A stretch of 64,000 nucleotides of DNA from Microbacteriaceae bacterium (GCA_004297935.1 SCRE01000018.1:186001-250000), one strand, 5' to 3'; numbered from the stretch's first letter, positions 33,255-41,263 are shown. A program made the numbers and translations. The notes: generated from the sequence alone by a model not told the origin.

Positions 33255-34874
33255 ATGAGCTTTCTCGACTACGCGCCGGCCCCCGAGTCGCGCGCGATAC
33301 TGAACCTGCGCAACGAATACGGCCTGTTCATCGGCGGCGAATTCGTCCCGGGCAACGGGTCGCCCTTCTCGACGATCTCGCCTGCAACCGAGGAGCACCT
33401 CGCCACGATCTCGACGGCGAACGCGGCGGATGTCGATACTGCCGTCGCCGCCGCACGGGGCGCTTACGATCGTGTCTGGTCGCGCATGTCGGGCCGGGAT
33501 CGCGGTAAGTATCTGTTCCGCATCGCCCGACTCGTGCAGGAGCGCGCCCGTGAGCTCGCGGTGGCGGAGAGCCTCGACAACGGCAAGCCGATCAAGGAGA
33601 GCCGCGATGTCGACGTTCCGCTCGTCGCCGCATGGTTCTTCTACTACGCGGGCTGGGCGGACAAGCTCGACTACGCAGGCCTCGGGCCCGCCCCGCGGTC
33701 GCTCGGAGTGGCCGCGCAGGTGATCCCGTGGAACTTCCCGCTGATGATGCTCGCCTGGAAGATCGCACCGGCATTGGCCGCGGGCAACACGGTTGTGCTG
33801 AAGCCGGCCGAGACGACATCGCTCAGTGCGCTGCTGTTCGCCGAGATCCTGCAGCAGGCGGACCTCCCGGCCGGCGTCGTCAACATCGTGACGGGTGCCG
33901 GCGACACCGGCAAACTGCTCGTCGAGCATCCGGATGTCGACAAGGTCGCGTTCACCGGATCGACCGGTGTCGGCAGACAGATCGCGCGGGCAGTCGCAGG
34001 CACGCACAAGAAGGTCACGCTCGAGCTCGGCGGAAAGGCGGCGAACATCGTGTTCGACGACGCCCCGATCGACCAGGCCATCGAGGGCATCGTCAACGGC
34101 ATCTTCTTCAACCAGGGGCATGTCTGCTGCGCCGGCAGTCGGCTGCTGGTGCAGGAGAACGTGCACGACGAGATCGTCGACCGGCTGAAGACGCGGCTGC
34201 AGACGCTGCGGTTGGGAGACCCGCTCGACAAGAACACCGACATCGGTGCGATCAACTCCGCGGCGCAGTTGCAGCGCATCCGGGCGCTGTCCGACGTCGG
34301 CGAGCAGGAGGGCGCGGAGCGCTGGAGTTCTGACTGCGTCATTCCCGACGCCGGATTCTGGTTCGCGCCGACGATCTTCACCAACGTCTCGACGTCGAGC
34401 CGGATCGCTCGCGAGGAGATCTTCGGCCCGGTGCTGTCCGTGCTGACCTTCCGCACACCGGCTGAGGCGATCGCCAAGGCGAACAACACCCCCTATGGGC
34501 TGTCGGCAGGAATCTGGAGCGACAAGGGCAGCCGCATTCTGGCCGTTGCCGACAGGTTGCGCGCCGGCGTGGTCTGGGCGAACACGTTCAACCGCTTCGA
34601 CCCGTCCAGCCCGTTCGGCGGCTACAAGGAGTCCGGCTACGGCCGCGAGGGCGGCCGTCAGGGGTTGACCGCCTATCTGAAGCCGGGTGCGTCTGCACCC
34701 GCTGGTCGAGTGGCAGCGGGCGCCAGCGCGCTGCATGGCACGGATCGAGCGAAGCGAGAGTCCCCCAGATCCAACGAGCGTATCGAGACCAACCGCACCG
34801 CAGGGGATCTCGATATGCGCGCTGAGCGCGCTCCTCGATCAACGAGTCGCACCAAGAAAGGGGCCGCGAAATGA
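33255..34874 (+). CDS. Aldehyde dehydrogenase with a repeat-derived C-terminal extension
   Basis: NAD(P)-dependent aldehyde dehydrogenase of 539 residues, starting 3 bases after deoC. It keeps the catalytic Glu in TLELGGKAANIVF and the nucleophile in NQGHVCCAGSRLLV, plus EIFGPVLSVLTF. A normal family C-terminus is reached at GREGGRQGLTAYLKPG (about residue 478). The remaining 60 residues, rich in Arg/Ser/Ala, are translated from a copy of the intergenic palindromic repeat (about 34697-34850). The TGA overlaps the ATG of the next gene. It probably oxidises acetaldehyde from DeoC. Confidence 0.93.
   Translation: MSFLDYAPAPESRAILNLRNEYGLFIGGEFVPGNGSPFSTISPATEEHLATISTANAADVDTAVAAARGAYDRVWSRMSGRDRGKYLFRIARLVQERARELAVAESLDNGKPIKESRDVDVPLVAAWFFYYAGWADKLDYAGLGPAPRSLGVAAQVIPWNFPLMMLAWKIAPALAAGNTVVLKPAETTSLSALLFAEILQQADLPAGVVNIVTGAGDTGKLLVEHPDVDKVAFTGSTGVGRQIARAVAGTHKKVTLELGGKAANIVFDDAPIDQAIEGIVNGIFFNQGHVCCAGSRLLVQENVHDEIVDRLKTRLQTLRLGDPLDKNTDIGAINSAAQLQRIRALSDVGEQEGAERWSSDCVIPDAGFWFAPTIFTNVSTSSRIAREEIFGPVLSVLTFRTPAEAIAKANNTPYGLSAGIWSDKGSRILAVADRLRAGVVWANTFNRFDPSSPFGGYKESGYGREGGRQGLTAYLKPGASAPAGRVAAGASALHGTDRAKRESPRSNERIETNRTAGDLDMRAERAPRSTSRTKKGAAK
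34697..34850. repeat. Interspersed palindromic repeat inside the coding end of an aldehyde dehydrogenase
   Basis: CGCTGGTCGAGTGGCAGCG near 34700, GCGTATCGAGACC near 34786, GGATCTCGATATGCGC near 34806 and CTCCTCGATCAACGAG near 34830 follow the arm order of the complete copies at 5.4 and 11.7 kb, with substitutions. The reading frame stays open through all of it. Confidence 0.7.
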
Positions 34875-35731
34875 GCCGCTTGGCCATTCCGAAGACCTAC
34901 AAGCTGTACATCGGCGGCGCCTTCCCGCGCAGTGAATCCGGTCGCACCTATGAGATCGTCAGCGCGGAGGGCCACTTCCTCGCCAATGCCGCGAAGGCGT
35001 CCCGCAAGGACGTCAGGGATGCCGTGCGTGCCGCCCGCGACGCCGTCGCCGGTTGGTCGGCTGCGACCGCATACAACCGGGGCCAGGTGCTCTATCGGAT
35101 CGCGGAGCTCCTTGAAGGGCGCCGTGCGCAGTTCATCGACGAGGTCGCCCAGTCCGAGGGACTGAGCACGCGCGACGCCGCCGCTCAGGTCGACGAAGCG
35201 ATCGACCGCTGGGTCTGGTATGCGGGCTGGGCCGACAAGTTCATTCAGGTGGCCGGCAGCGGCAACCCGGTCGCCGGCCCGTTCTTCAACCTGTCCGTGC
35301 CGGAGCCGACCGGTGTCGTTGCCATTGTGGCGCCGCAGTCGCCTTCGCTGCTCGGCCTCGCGGCCACGATCGCTCCTGCGCTGGTCGCAGGGAACAGCGT
35401 GGTCGCGATCGCCAGCGAGCGCCATCCGTTGGCGGCCGTCAGCCTGGCGGAAGTGCTGGCCACCAGCGATGTGCCGGCCGGCGTGGTGAACATCCTCACC
35501 GGATCCGCCGCCGAGATCGCACCATGGCTCGCGTCGCACGCCGACGTGAACGCGCTCGACCTCGTCGGCGCGGGTGAGTTGGACTGGGTCGACCTGCAGA
35601 TCCAGGCGGCGGACACGCTCAAGCGTGTGCTCCCGCCCGAGCACGGGCCGGATGCTGCTGCGGCATCGATCGATCGGATCGTCGCCTTCACCGAGACCAA
35701 GACGGTGTGGCACCCCAAGAGCATGCGGTAG
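34871..35731 (+). CDS. Truncated aldehyde dehydrogenase homologue lacking the catalytic domain
   Basis: 286 residues against about 480 for the family. The coenzyme-binding half is recognisable (KTYKLYIGGAFPRSESGRTY, VWYAGWADKF, PTGVVAIVAPQSPSLLGLAA, VVNILTGSAAEI), but the sequence ends after about 220 homologous residues with an unrelated tail. No Glu or Cys of the active site is present. It overlaps the full-length enzyme by ATGA. It resembles the vestigial second domain of ALDH16-type proteins and could form a complex with its neighbour. Both full-length coding appearance and position argue against simple decay. Confidence 0.8.
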   Translation: MSRLAIPKTYKLYIGGAFPRSESGRTYEIVSAEGHFLANAAKASRKDVRDAVRAARDAVAGWSAATAYNRGQVLYRIAELLEGRRAQFIDEVAQSEGLSTRDAAAQVDEAIDRWVWYAGWADKFIQVAGSGNPVAGPFFNLSVPEPTGVVAIVAPQSPSLLGLAATIAPALVAGNSVVAIASERHPLAAVSLAEVLATSDVPAGVVNILTGSAAEIAPWLASHADVNALDLVGAGELDWVDLQIQAADTLKRVLPPEHGPDAAAASIDRIVAFTETKTVWHPKSMR

Positions 35732-35815
35732 GTCCGTCGAGCGGTGCCCGGGGCTGGCGCCTGTCCGCCGATGGGGTGATGATTGACTCAGCGCCGCGAC
35801 AGGAGGGTCGATCAG

Positions 35816-36409
35816 ATGCCCGGAGCAGACCTGCTGGCATTCGTCGGTGACAGCATCACGGCAGGGGGGCGTTGGGAAGACTGGTTCCCCGACGATTCGA
35901 CGCTGAACTTCGGTGTCGGGGGCAGCACATCAGACGATGTGGTCGATCGTGTTCCCGAGATCATCGCGGCGGCGCCGACGTGCGTGGTCATCATGATCGG
36001 CACGAACGATCTCGCCTGGCGGCGTTCCAGCGAATACATCGTGCGCAACATCGAGACGATTCTGGCACGATTGCGCCAGGGACTGCCCGATGCCTACCTG
36101 CTCATACAGTCCGTGCTGCCCCGGGAGCGCGACTATGCTGCGATCATCAAAGACGTCAACCGCCATCTGCGGCAGTTCGCGCCGAGCCTGCGTGCGCAGT
36201 ATCTCGACCTCTGGCCGGTGTTCGCCCTCGAAGACGGTTCGCTGAACCCCGCATACTCCGAAGACGCCCTGCACCTCGAGGACGCCGGTTATGATGCGTG
36301 GCTCGCAGAATTGCGGCCGGGGCTGGAGCGGTTGCGCAGCCATCCGCCGATGAGCAGCTCGATACCGCTGCCGCCCGAGATCCTGTCGCGGCGGGGCTGG
36401 GTCGACTGA
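35816..36409 (+). CDS. SGNH/GDSL-type hydrolase
   Basis: 197-residue esterase/lipase-fold protein. Block I is FVGDSITAGG with the nucleophile Ser near residue 12, block III is IGTNDLAW, and block V is SEDALHLEDAGYDAW with the Asp-x-x-His pair. AGGAGG at about 35801 fixes ATG 35816; the frame is open to 35783. No signal peptide is seen, so it is probably cytosolic. The substrate is unknown (acetylated sugar or lysophospholipid would be typical). Confidence 0.88.
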   Translation: MPGADLLAFVGDSITAGGRWEDWFPDDSTLNFGVGGSTSDDVVDRVPEIIAAAPTCVVIMIGTNDLAWRRSSEYIVRNIETILARLRQGLPDAYLLIQSVLPRERDYAAIIKDVNRHLRQFAPSLRAQYLDLWPVFALEDGSLNPAYSEDALHLEDAGYDAWLAELRPGLERLRSHPPMSSSIPLPPEILSRRGWVD

Positions 36410-36447
36410 GCGCAACCGCATACCAGTGGATCGCCGGTGCGCCGCTA

Positions 36448-36462
36448 CTCCCCTTTGGGGGG
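36448..36462 (+). terminator. Short GC hairpin after the SGNH hydrolase
   Basis: CTCCCC pairs with GGGGGG over a TTT loop, one G-U pair. There is no U tract, so this is only weak evidence for a terminator. Confidence 0.3.
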
Positions 36463-36538
36463 CTAGAAAGGGTCGGATTGCCCGCGATAGGCTCTGGCTG
36501 GGGTTGAGTAACGTTCAGTATCCAGGAAAGGCCCGACT

Positions 36539-36967
36539 TTGCTGAAGAACATAAACCCTCTATTGTCCGGTGCGCTCTTGACGATGATAGATTCGATGGA
36601 ACCCGGAGAGTGGCTGACCCTAGCCGGCCGCGAATACTCCGACTCCTCTTCGGATGCTGCCGTCGTCGACGTGGGCGAAGCGACGATGGAGGCCACTGCA
36701 ATTGCCATTTTGAGTATCATGCCGCTGGGCAAAGGAGAAGAGTCTCCGATCGTCTTCCTTGACGCGAGTGCTGAGGAGGGGGGCGAGCTACCCGATGTGG
36801 CGTTCGCCATTCGCGGCATCGCCTCGGACGCAGAACTGCGCAGGGTGACGATGAAGTGCTTCGATCCGACCGCCTTCGCCGAGTTCGCCGAGCATTCGGT
36901 GCTCACCATCGTCGCCGGCGATGACTCCGCGTCGTCGGCGTTCCTGCTTCAGAAGGGACACTGCTAG
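36539..36967 (+). CDS. Diverged RbsD/FucU-family protein
   Basis: 142 residues that align to the sugar mutarotase family at the start (MLKNINPLLSGALLTMIDSM) and end (TIVAGDDSASSAFLLQKG). The conserved catalytic segment, GH-x-D ... D-A in RbsD, reads EPGEWLTLAGREY here, so the His and Asp are replaced. Start TTG 36539 follows AGGAAAGG. Its stop overlaps the -10 box of the ribokinase gene, as an rbsD-rbsK pair. The likely role is in ribose or related pentose use, but activity is doubtful. Confidence 0.7.
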   Translation: MLKNINPLLSGALLTMIDSMEPGEWLTLAGREYSDSSSDAAVVDVGEATMEATAIAILSIMPLGKGEESPIVFLDASAEEGGELPDVAFAIRGIASDAELRRVTMKCFDPTAFAEFAEHSVLTIVAGDDSASSAFLLQKGHC

Positions 36968-36970
36968 CGT
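36965..36970 (+). promoter_or_regulatory. -10 box for the ribokinase gene, overlapping the rbsD-like stop
   Basis: TAGCGT begins with the TAG stop of the upstream gene and lies 6 bases before GTG 36977. Confidence 0.45.
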
Positions 36971-36976
36971 AGACGC

Positions 36977-37930
36977 GTGACCGTCGCCGTCGTGGGAAGT
37001 GCCAATCTGGATCTTGTCTATCGGGTCGAACGGATCCCCGGCGGCGGCGAGACCGTGCTCGCCCGCTCGTACGCCGAGCATGCCGGTGGCAAAGGCAACA
37101 ATCAGGTGATCGCCGCGGCGCGAGCAGGGGCCGGCACCCGTTTCATTGCGGCGATCGGCGGCGACAGCCACGGCGACCTGCTTGCGGCGACGCTCACCGC
37201 CGCGCATGTCGACCAGCTCGTGCGGCGGATCGGGGAGCCTACGGGAACCGCGCTGATCACCGTTGACGATGCGGGCGAGAACAGCATCGTGGTCAACCCA
37301 GGGGCCAACGCGGGTCTGGTCGATCTGGCCCCGGCCGAGCGTGCCGCGATCTCCGCTGCGGACTACCTGCTGATGCAGCTGGAGATCCCGATGACCACGG
37401 TCTGCGCTGCCGCCGCCGTTGCCCACGAGCACGGCACGACGGTCGTGTTGAACGCGGCTCCGATGCAGGCTCTGCCGTCCGAGCTCACCGACAATGTGGA
37501 CATCCTGATCGTGAACGAGCACGAGGCGCTGCTCTGCGCCGCGCAGCTTGCGCCTGCGAGCACGCTGCCACGCTCCCTGACGATCGACGGAGCCAGGGAC
37601 ATCCTCGCCATTCTGCTGACCGCGGTGCCTGCGGTGGTCGTCACGCTCGGCGCGGCCGGCGCCGTCGTGCTGACACGCGAGATGGGCGATGCGCCTGCGG
37701 CTCATGTTCCTGCGGTCGTCGTCACGCCGATCGACACGACGGGCGCCGGCGACACGTTCTGCGGCGCCCTCGTGGCAGAGCTCGACACCGGAGCCGAGTT
37801 GATCGACGCGGCCGCATTCGCGAGCGCAGCAGCGGCACTTGCCGTTCAGCGGGCCGGGGCGGTGCCGTCGATTCCAACGCGGGAGCGCATTGTCGCGCAG
37901 GTCGCGGCGGCGGCGCACACGGCGTCGTAG
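36977..37930 (+). CDS. rbsK: Ribokinase (PfkB family)
   Basis: Phosphorylates ribose (or deoxyribose) at O5 with ATP. The 317 residues contain the PfkB entry motif AGGKGNNQVIAAARAG (about 36-51), the anion-hole and catalytic Asp motif DTTGAGDTFCGAL (about 253-265), and the N-terminal VVGSANLDLV. Its neighbours are a diverged rbsD and, 2 kb upstream, deoC; a shared pentose-salvage role with the deo cluster is reasonable. The PfkB family includes other sugar kinases, so the substrate is probable, not certain. Confidence 0.88.
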   Translation: MTVAVVGSANLDLVYRVERIPGGGETVLARSYAEHAGGKGNNQVIAAARAGAGTRFIAAIGGDSHGDLLAATLTAAHVDQLVRRIGEPTGTALITVDDAGENSIVVNPGANAGLVDLAPAERAAISAADYLLMQLEIPMTTVCAAAAVAHEHGTTVVLNAAPMQALPSELTDNVDILIVNEHEALLCAAQLAPASTLPRSLTIDGARDILAILLTAVPAVVVTLGAAGAVVLTREMGDAPAAHVPAVVVTPIDTTGAGDTFCGALVAELDTGAELIDAAAFASAAAALAVQRAGAVPSIPTRERIVAQVAAAAHTAS

Positions 37931-37943
37931 ACTCGACTGCGAC

Positions 37944-38285
37944 ATGCCACGACCGCCTGCATCGCCCGTTTACACCCGGATGGCCCTTCTTCCCGGGCTG
38001 CTCGGCGCCATCATCCTTCTCGCCGGGCTCGCATTGATCGGCGGTGCCTGGTACATCGGCGTGCTGTATGCGACGAGCATCATTGCGCTGATCATCTGCG
38101 TGTTCGCCGCGCAGGCCAAGCAGTTCTGGTGGTACCTCGGGCTGATCCCGCTCGCGGTCATCTGGAATCCGGTCTGGCCGATCACACTCGAAGACCTCCT
38201 GCTGCGCCTGCTGCATATTCTCGGAGCGGCGGTGTTCGTCGCCGCCGGGTTGATGATCAAGGTCCCCGAACCGACCGACCGCTGA
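37944..38285 (+). CDS. Small membrane protein, probably three or four helices
   Basis: 113 residues, hydrophobic throughout (LLPGLLGAIILLAGLALIGG, VLYATSIIALIICVFAA, QFWWYLGLIPLAVIWNPVWP, LLHILGAAVFVAAGLMI). The WNPVWP turn is typical of small uncharacterised actinobacterial membrane proteins. ATG 37944 lies 14 bases after the rbsK stop. Function is not recognised. Confidence 0.75.
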   Translation: MPRPPASPVYTRMALLPGLLGAIILLAGLALIGGAWYIGVLYATSIIALIICVFAAQAKQFWWYLGLIPLAVIWNPVWPITLEDLLLRLLHILGAAVFVAAGLMIKVPEPTDR

Positions 38286-38331
38286 TCGCCGGTACTACCC
38301 GACATCTTGTGTTGCGTGGGAGAGTGGTGCT

Positions 38332-38682
38332 ATGTCCTTCCAGGTGAAACGCGTGTACGACAACCCGTCGGGTTCCGACGGCTTTCGAGTTCTGGTCGAC
38401 CGGCTGTGGCCGCGCGGGCTCAGCAAGGAGCGGGCACAACTGGATGAATGGCTCAAAGACATCGCGCCGAGCAACGAGTTGCGCACGTGGTTCGGGCACG
38501 TGCCGGCGAAGTACCCCGAATTCCGCGCCCGCTATTCCGCGGAGCTCGATCAGAATCCAGCTGTTGCGACGCTGCGTGCCTGGGGTGCAGAACATGACAT
38601 GGTGACACTGCTGTATTCCGCGCACGACCAGCAGGCCAATCAGGCGGTGGCACTCTTGGCCTATCTCGGCGAGGTGGTGTAG
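38332..38682 (+). CDS. DUF488 family protein
   Basis: 116-residue soluble protein with the family motifs VKRVYDNPSGSDGFRVLVDRLWPRG (6-30), LRTWFGHVPAKYPEFRARY and VTLLYSAHDQQANQAVALL. The biochemical role of DUF488 is not established; some members accompany heme or metal-resistance genes. GGGAGAG is the probable ribosome site. It stands alone between the membrane protein and the helicase leader. Confidence 0.9.
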   Translation: MSFQVKRVYDNPSGSDGFRVLVDRLWPRGLSKERAQLDEWLKDIAPSNELRTWFGHVPAKYPEFRARYSAELDQNPAVATLRAWGAEHDMVTLLYSAHDQQANQAVALLAYLGEVV

Positions 38683-38702
38683 CACGCGGGTTGTCACCTG
38701 CG

Positions 38703-38879
38703 TAAACTGAGTACTGCGCGCGAGCCCGTCGTGCTGACGGGGTCCGCCCTGATGAGCCGCGAATGCGGCCGACAGCATCGCCGTGGACACCGTCCGTGGC
38801 CATCGCTGGGGCACAGTCCCGAGCCCGGGGCCGCGCGTCGCAGGTGCGCTTCGCTTCTGCCCGCTCTCACAGGAGGATC
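38703..38879 (+). promoter_or_regulatory. Promoter and long structured leader of the SNF2-type gene
   Basis: TAAACT at 38703-38708 gives a predicted start near 38715 and a leader of about 165 bases ending in AGGAGG before ATG 38880. It contains two clean hairpins: CCCGTC/GACGGG (38725-38741) and GCCGC/GCGGC with a GAAT loop (38756-38769), followed by more GC-rich pairing. No known riboswitch signature is recognised. Long leaders are unusual in this window. Confidence 0.4.
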
Positions 38880-41057
38880 ATGCCTCGCTCCGGCGATCGC
38901 AGTTTGCAGACCCAGTCCCGGGCGTCCGGCCGATCCCGTCATGCCAATAACGACGGACTGATCCCGGTGCTCGCCCGTCGAGTGCGTGAGGTCGAGGCGA
39001 AGGCCGTGGACGGCAAGAAGTTGGGCCCGACCAACCGCACGAAGTTCCAGGTGATCGCGCTGCTCATGCGCGAAGAGCGCGCACGCGCCAAGGCCGACCA
39101 CGAGCTGTCGGATGCGGCGCGCCTCGAACAGCTCAAGCGGCTCGACGGAATCGCCACGATCCTGGCCAAGACCGCTGCGCGGGACACCTCGTTGATCGCG
39201 CTGTTGGAAAGCACCGCGTCGCCAAGCGCGAGCGCGCAGAAGATGCGACGGGACTGGCTCCTCGAGTCCGGCACCGAGCTGAGCCCGGACGATCTGATCA
39301 TCACGACCGCGGCGCCGAAGGTCAAGCAGGAGAGCGTTGTGCCGCCTGAACTCGCCGAGCGTCAGGTGATGCCGCAGTCCGTGCGGGCCCGGGTGATGTC
39401 CAACCCCTTCCTCGCGCCCGATTTCTCACACGCCTCTGAGACGGCAGCGCATCCCCGTCGGCGGCTGGACTCCTGGGAACTGCTCGGCCCGTTGTTCAAG
39501 TCGTTCGAAAGCGGGGCCGGCGGACAGGCCGCGAGCATGGAGCTGCCTGCTGCGCCCGCGATCGATAGATATTCCCCGCACGGCATGGAACTGATGAAAC
39601 ATCAGGCTCGCGTGGTCGAGAGCGTGCGGCTCGGGCATCGGAGTTTTCTGCTCGCGGATGAGCCCGGCCTCGGAAAGACGGCTCAGTCGGTGCTCGCCGC
39701 CTCGGTCGCCGGCACCTATCCGCTGCTCGCGGTCGTACCGAACGTCGTGAAGATGAACTGGGCCCGTGAGGTCGAGCTATGGACGCCGCAGCGTCGGGCC
39801 ACGGTGATACACGGCGACGGGCAAGGGCTCGATGCCTTCGCCGACGTCGTCATCGTCAACTACGAAGTGCTCGATCGGCATCTGTCCTGGTTGAGTCGTC
39901 TCGGTTTCAAGGGCATGGTCGTCGACGAGGCGCACTTCATCAAGAACCTGCATTCGCAACGCTCGAAGTATGTTCTCGGTCTGGCCGACGCGATCCGGCA
40001 CAGCGCGCCGGCGGGCGACCCGTTGCTGATGGCCCTGACAGGAACCCCGCTGATCAACGACATCGACGACTTCAGGGCGATCTGGCAGTTCCTGGGCTGG
40101 ATCGACGGCAGCAAGCCGACCGCCGCGCTGATGGAAAAGCTTGAAGAGACCGGCCTGACGCCGGCCGACGCCGGGTTCTACCGGGAAGCGCGAGCGGCCG
40201 TCATCGACATGGGGATCGTGCGCCGTCGCAAGATCGATGTGGCGAAGGATCTGCCGTCCAGGCGCGTCGTCGATTTGCCGGTGGAGCTCGACGATGATCT
40301 CGGCCGTTCGATTCGCGAGGCCGAGCGTGAGCTGGCGACGCGACTGGTCTCTCGGTTCCGGCGTGCGGTCGCGGCAGGCATCGGCAGCGCGTTCGACGGT
40401 GACGCCGACGCGCACCGCGCTCACCTCATCCGCATGGTCGCTCACGCCGAGCTGGAGGAGTCGAAGGGCGCCACCAGCGGCGAGAACGTGTTCACCATGG
40501 TGCGCAAGATCGGTCAGGCGAAGGCGCTGCTCGCCTCCGACTACGCCGCACAGCTTGCGCGTTCGGTTGGCAAGGTGGTGTTCTTCGCCAAGCACATCGA
40601 CGTCATGGATGCCGCGGAGGAGTTGTTCGCCGCCCGCGACCTGCAGTCGATCTCGATTCGCGGGGACCAGGGCGCCCTCGCCCGGCAGAAGGAGATCGAC
40701 GCCTTCAACAACGACCCCTCCGTCGCGGTGGCCGTCTGCTCGCTCACCGCGGCCGGGGTCGGCCTCAACCTGCAGGCCGCGTCGAACGTCGTGCTGGCGG
40801 AACTGAGTTGGACCGCCGCGGAACAGACCCAGGCGATCGACCGAGTCCATCGGATCGGCCAGGAAGAGCCGGTGACTGCCTGGCGAATCATCGCAGCGCA
40901 GACCATCGACTCGAAGATCGCGGAACTCATCGATGCGAAGCAGGGACTCGCGGCGCGCGCTCTCGACGGTGCGGATGTCGAGCCGGGGTCCGCTGACTCC
41001 GTGCAACTGGATGCCCTGATCGCCCTGCTGACCGAGGCGCTCGGCACGTCCGTGTAG
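38880..41057 (+). CDS. SNF2-family DEAD/DEAH-like helicase/translocase
   Basis: 725-residue double-stranded-DNA translocase. A 220-residue N-terminal region of unknown fold, rich in charged helices, precedes the SNF2 core. Core motifs are motif I LADEPGLGKTAQ (about 258-270), motif II VVDEAHFIKN (about 346), motif III LALTGTPLIND, and motifs V/VI in the second RecA domain (LTAAGVGLNLQAASNV, QAIDRVHRIGQ). ATG 38880 has AGGAGG. No nuclease or methylase gene is adjacent, so a defence role is not supported. Repair or chromosome-maintenance remodelling is more likely. Confidence 0.9.
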   Translation: MPRSGDRSLQTQSRASGRSRHANNDGLIPVLARRVREVEAKAVDGKKLGPTNRTKFQVIALLMREERARAKADHELSDAARLEQLKRLDGIATILAKTAARDTSLIALLESTASPSASAQKMRRDWLLESGTELSPDDLIITTAAPKVKQESVVPPELAERQVMPQSVRARVMSNPFLAPDFSHASETAAHPRRRLDSWELLGPLFKSFESGAGGQAASMELPAAPAIDRYSPHGMELMKHQARVVESVRLGHRSFLLADEPGLGKTAQSVLAASVAGTYPLLAVVPNVVKMNWAREVELWTPQRRATVIHGDGQGLDAFADVVIVNYEVLDRHLSWLSRLGFKGMVVDEAHFIKNLHSQRSKYVLGLADAIRHSAPAGDPLLMALTGTPLINDIDDFRAIWQFLGWIDGSKPTAALMEKLEETGLTPADAGFYREARAAVIDMGIVRRRKIDVAKDLPSRRVVDLPVELDDDLGRSIREAERELATRLVSRFRRAVAAGIGSAFDGDADAHRAHLIRMVAHAELEESKGATSGENVFTMVRKIGQAKALLASDYAAQLARSVGKVVFFAKHIDVMDAAEELFAARDLQSISIRGDQGALARQKEIDAFNNDPSVAVAVCSLTAAGVGLNLQAASNVVLAELSWTAAEQTQAIDRVHRIGQEEPVTAWRIIAAQTIDSKIAELIDAKQGLAARALDGADVEPGSADSVQLDALIALLTEALGTSV

Positions 41058-41062
41058 TCGCG

Positions 41063-41263
41063 CTACTCGTCCTCGAGGTCGTCGTCATCGAGGTAGACGA
41101 CCCGCTCGTCGTCCGGGAACTCGTCGTCGAAATCGTCGTCGAATTCGTCGTCGATCGCGCGCTCGTCTTCGTCTTCGAACGGGTCGTCCTCCGGCTCATA
41201 GTCGCCGCTTTGGGCGCTGATGAAGTCGTCGCCAAGGTCCCGCCCCACTCCGGAATCACTCAT
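41063..41263 (-). CDS. Small highly acidic protein
   Basis: 66 residues from ATG 41263, about half Asp or Glu in the second part (DERAIDDEFDDDFDDEFPDD). Such proteins can be DNA mimics or metal buffers, but this is only composition. The coding signal is weak: the sequence is a repeated GTC-rich tract, and the gene ends 6 bp from the convergent SNF2-type gene. Listed as plausible because the MSDSGVGRD start is followed by an uninterrupted frame and similar short acidic proteins occur in relatives. Confidence 0.5.
   Translation of the reverse strand: MSDSGVGRDLGDDFISAQSGDYEPEDDPFEDEDERAIDDEFDDDFDDEFPDDERVVYLDDDDLEDE

Noticed and set aside
31410-34736. 1108-residue open frame antisense to the deo cluster
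   Set aside because: Shadow of SorC, deoC and the aldehyde dehydrogenase, with an unstructured Arg/Asp/His-rich composition and no conserved motifs.
38749-38775. Hammerhead-ribozyme-like core in the SNF2-type leader
   Set aside because: CTGATGA is followed by a 5-bp stem, but the required GAAA after the stem is CGAC and no correctly placed GTC cleavage site with stem I is present.
38880-41263. Possible defence system (SNF2 plus small acidic DNA-mimic-like protein)
   Set aside because: Only two convergent genes, no nuclease, methylase or toxin partner, and the neighbours are housekeeping. The acidic ORF itself is weakly supported.
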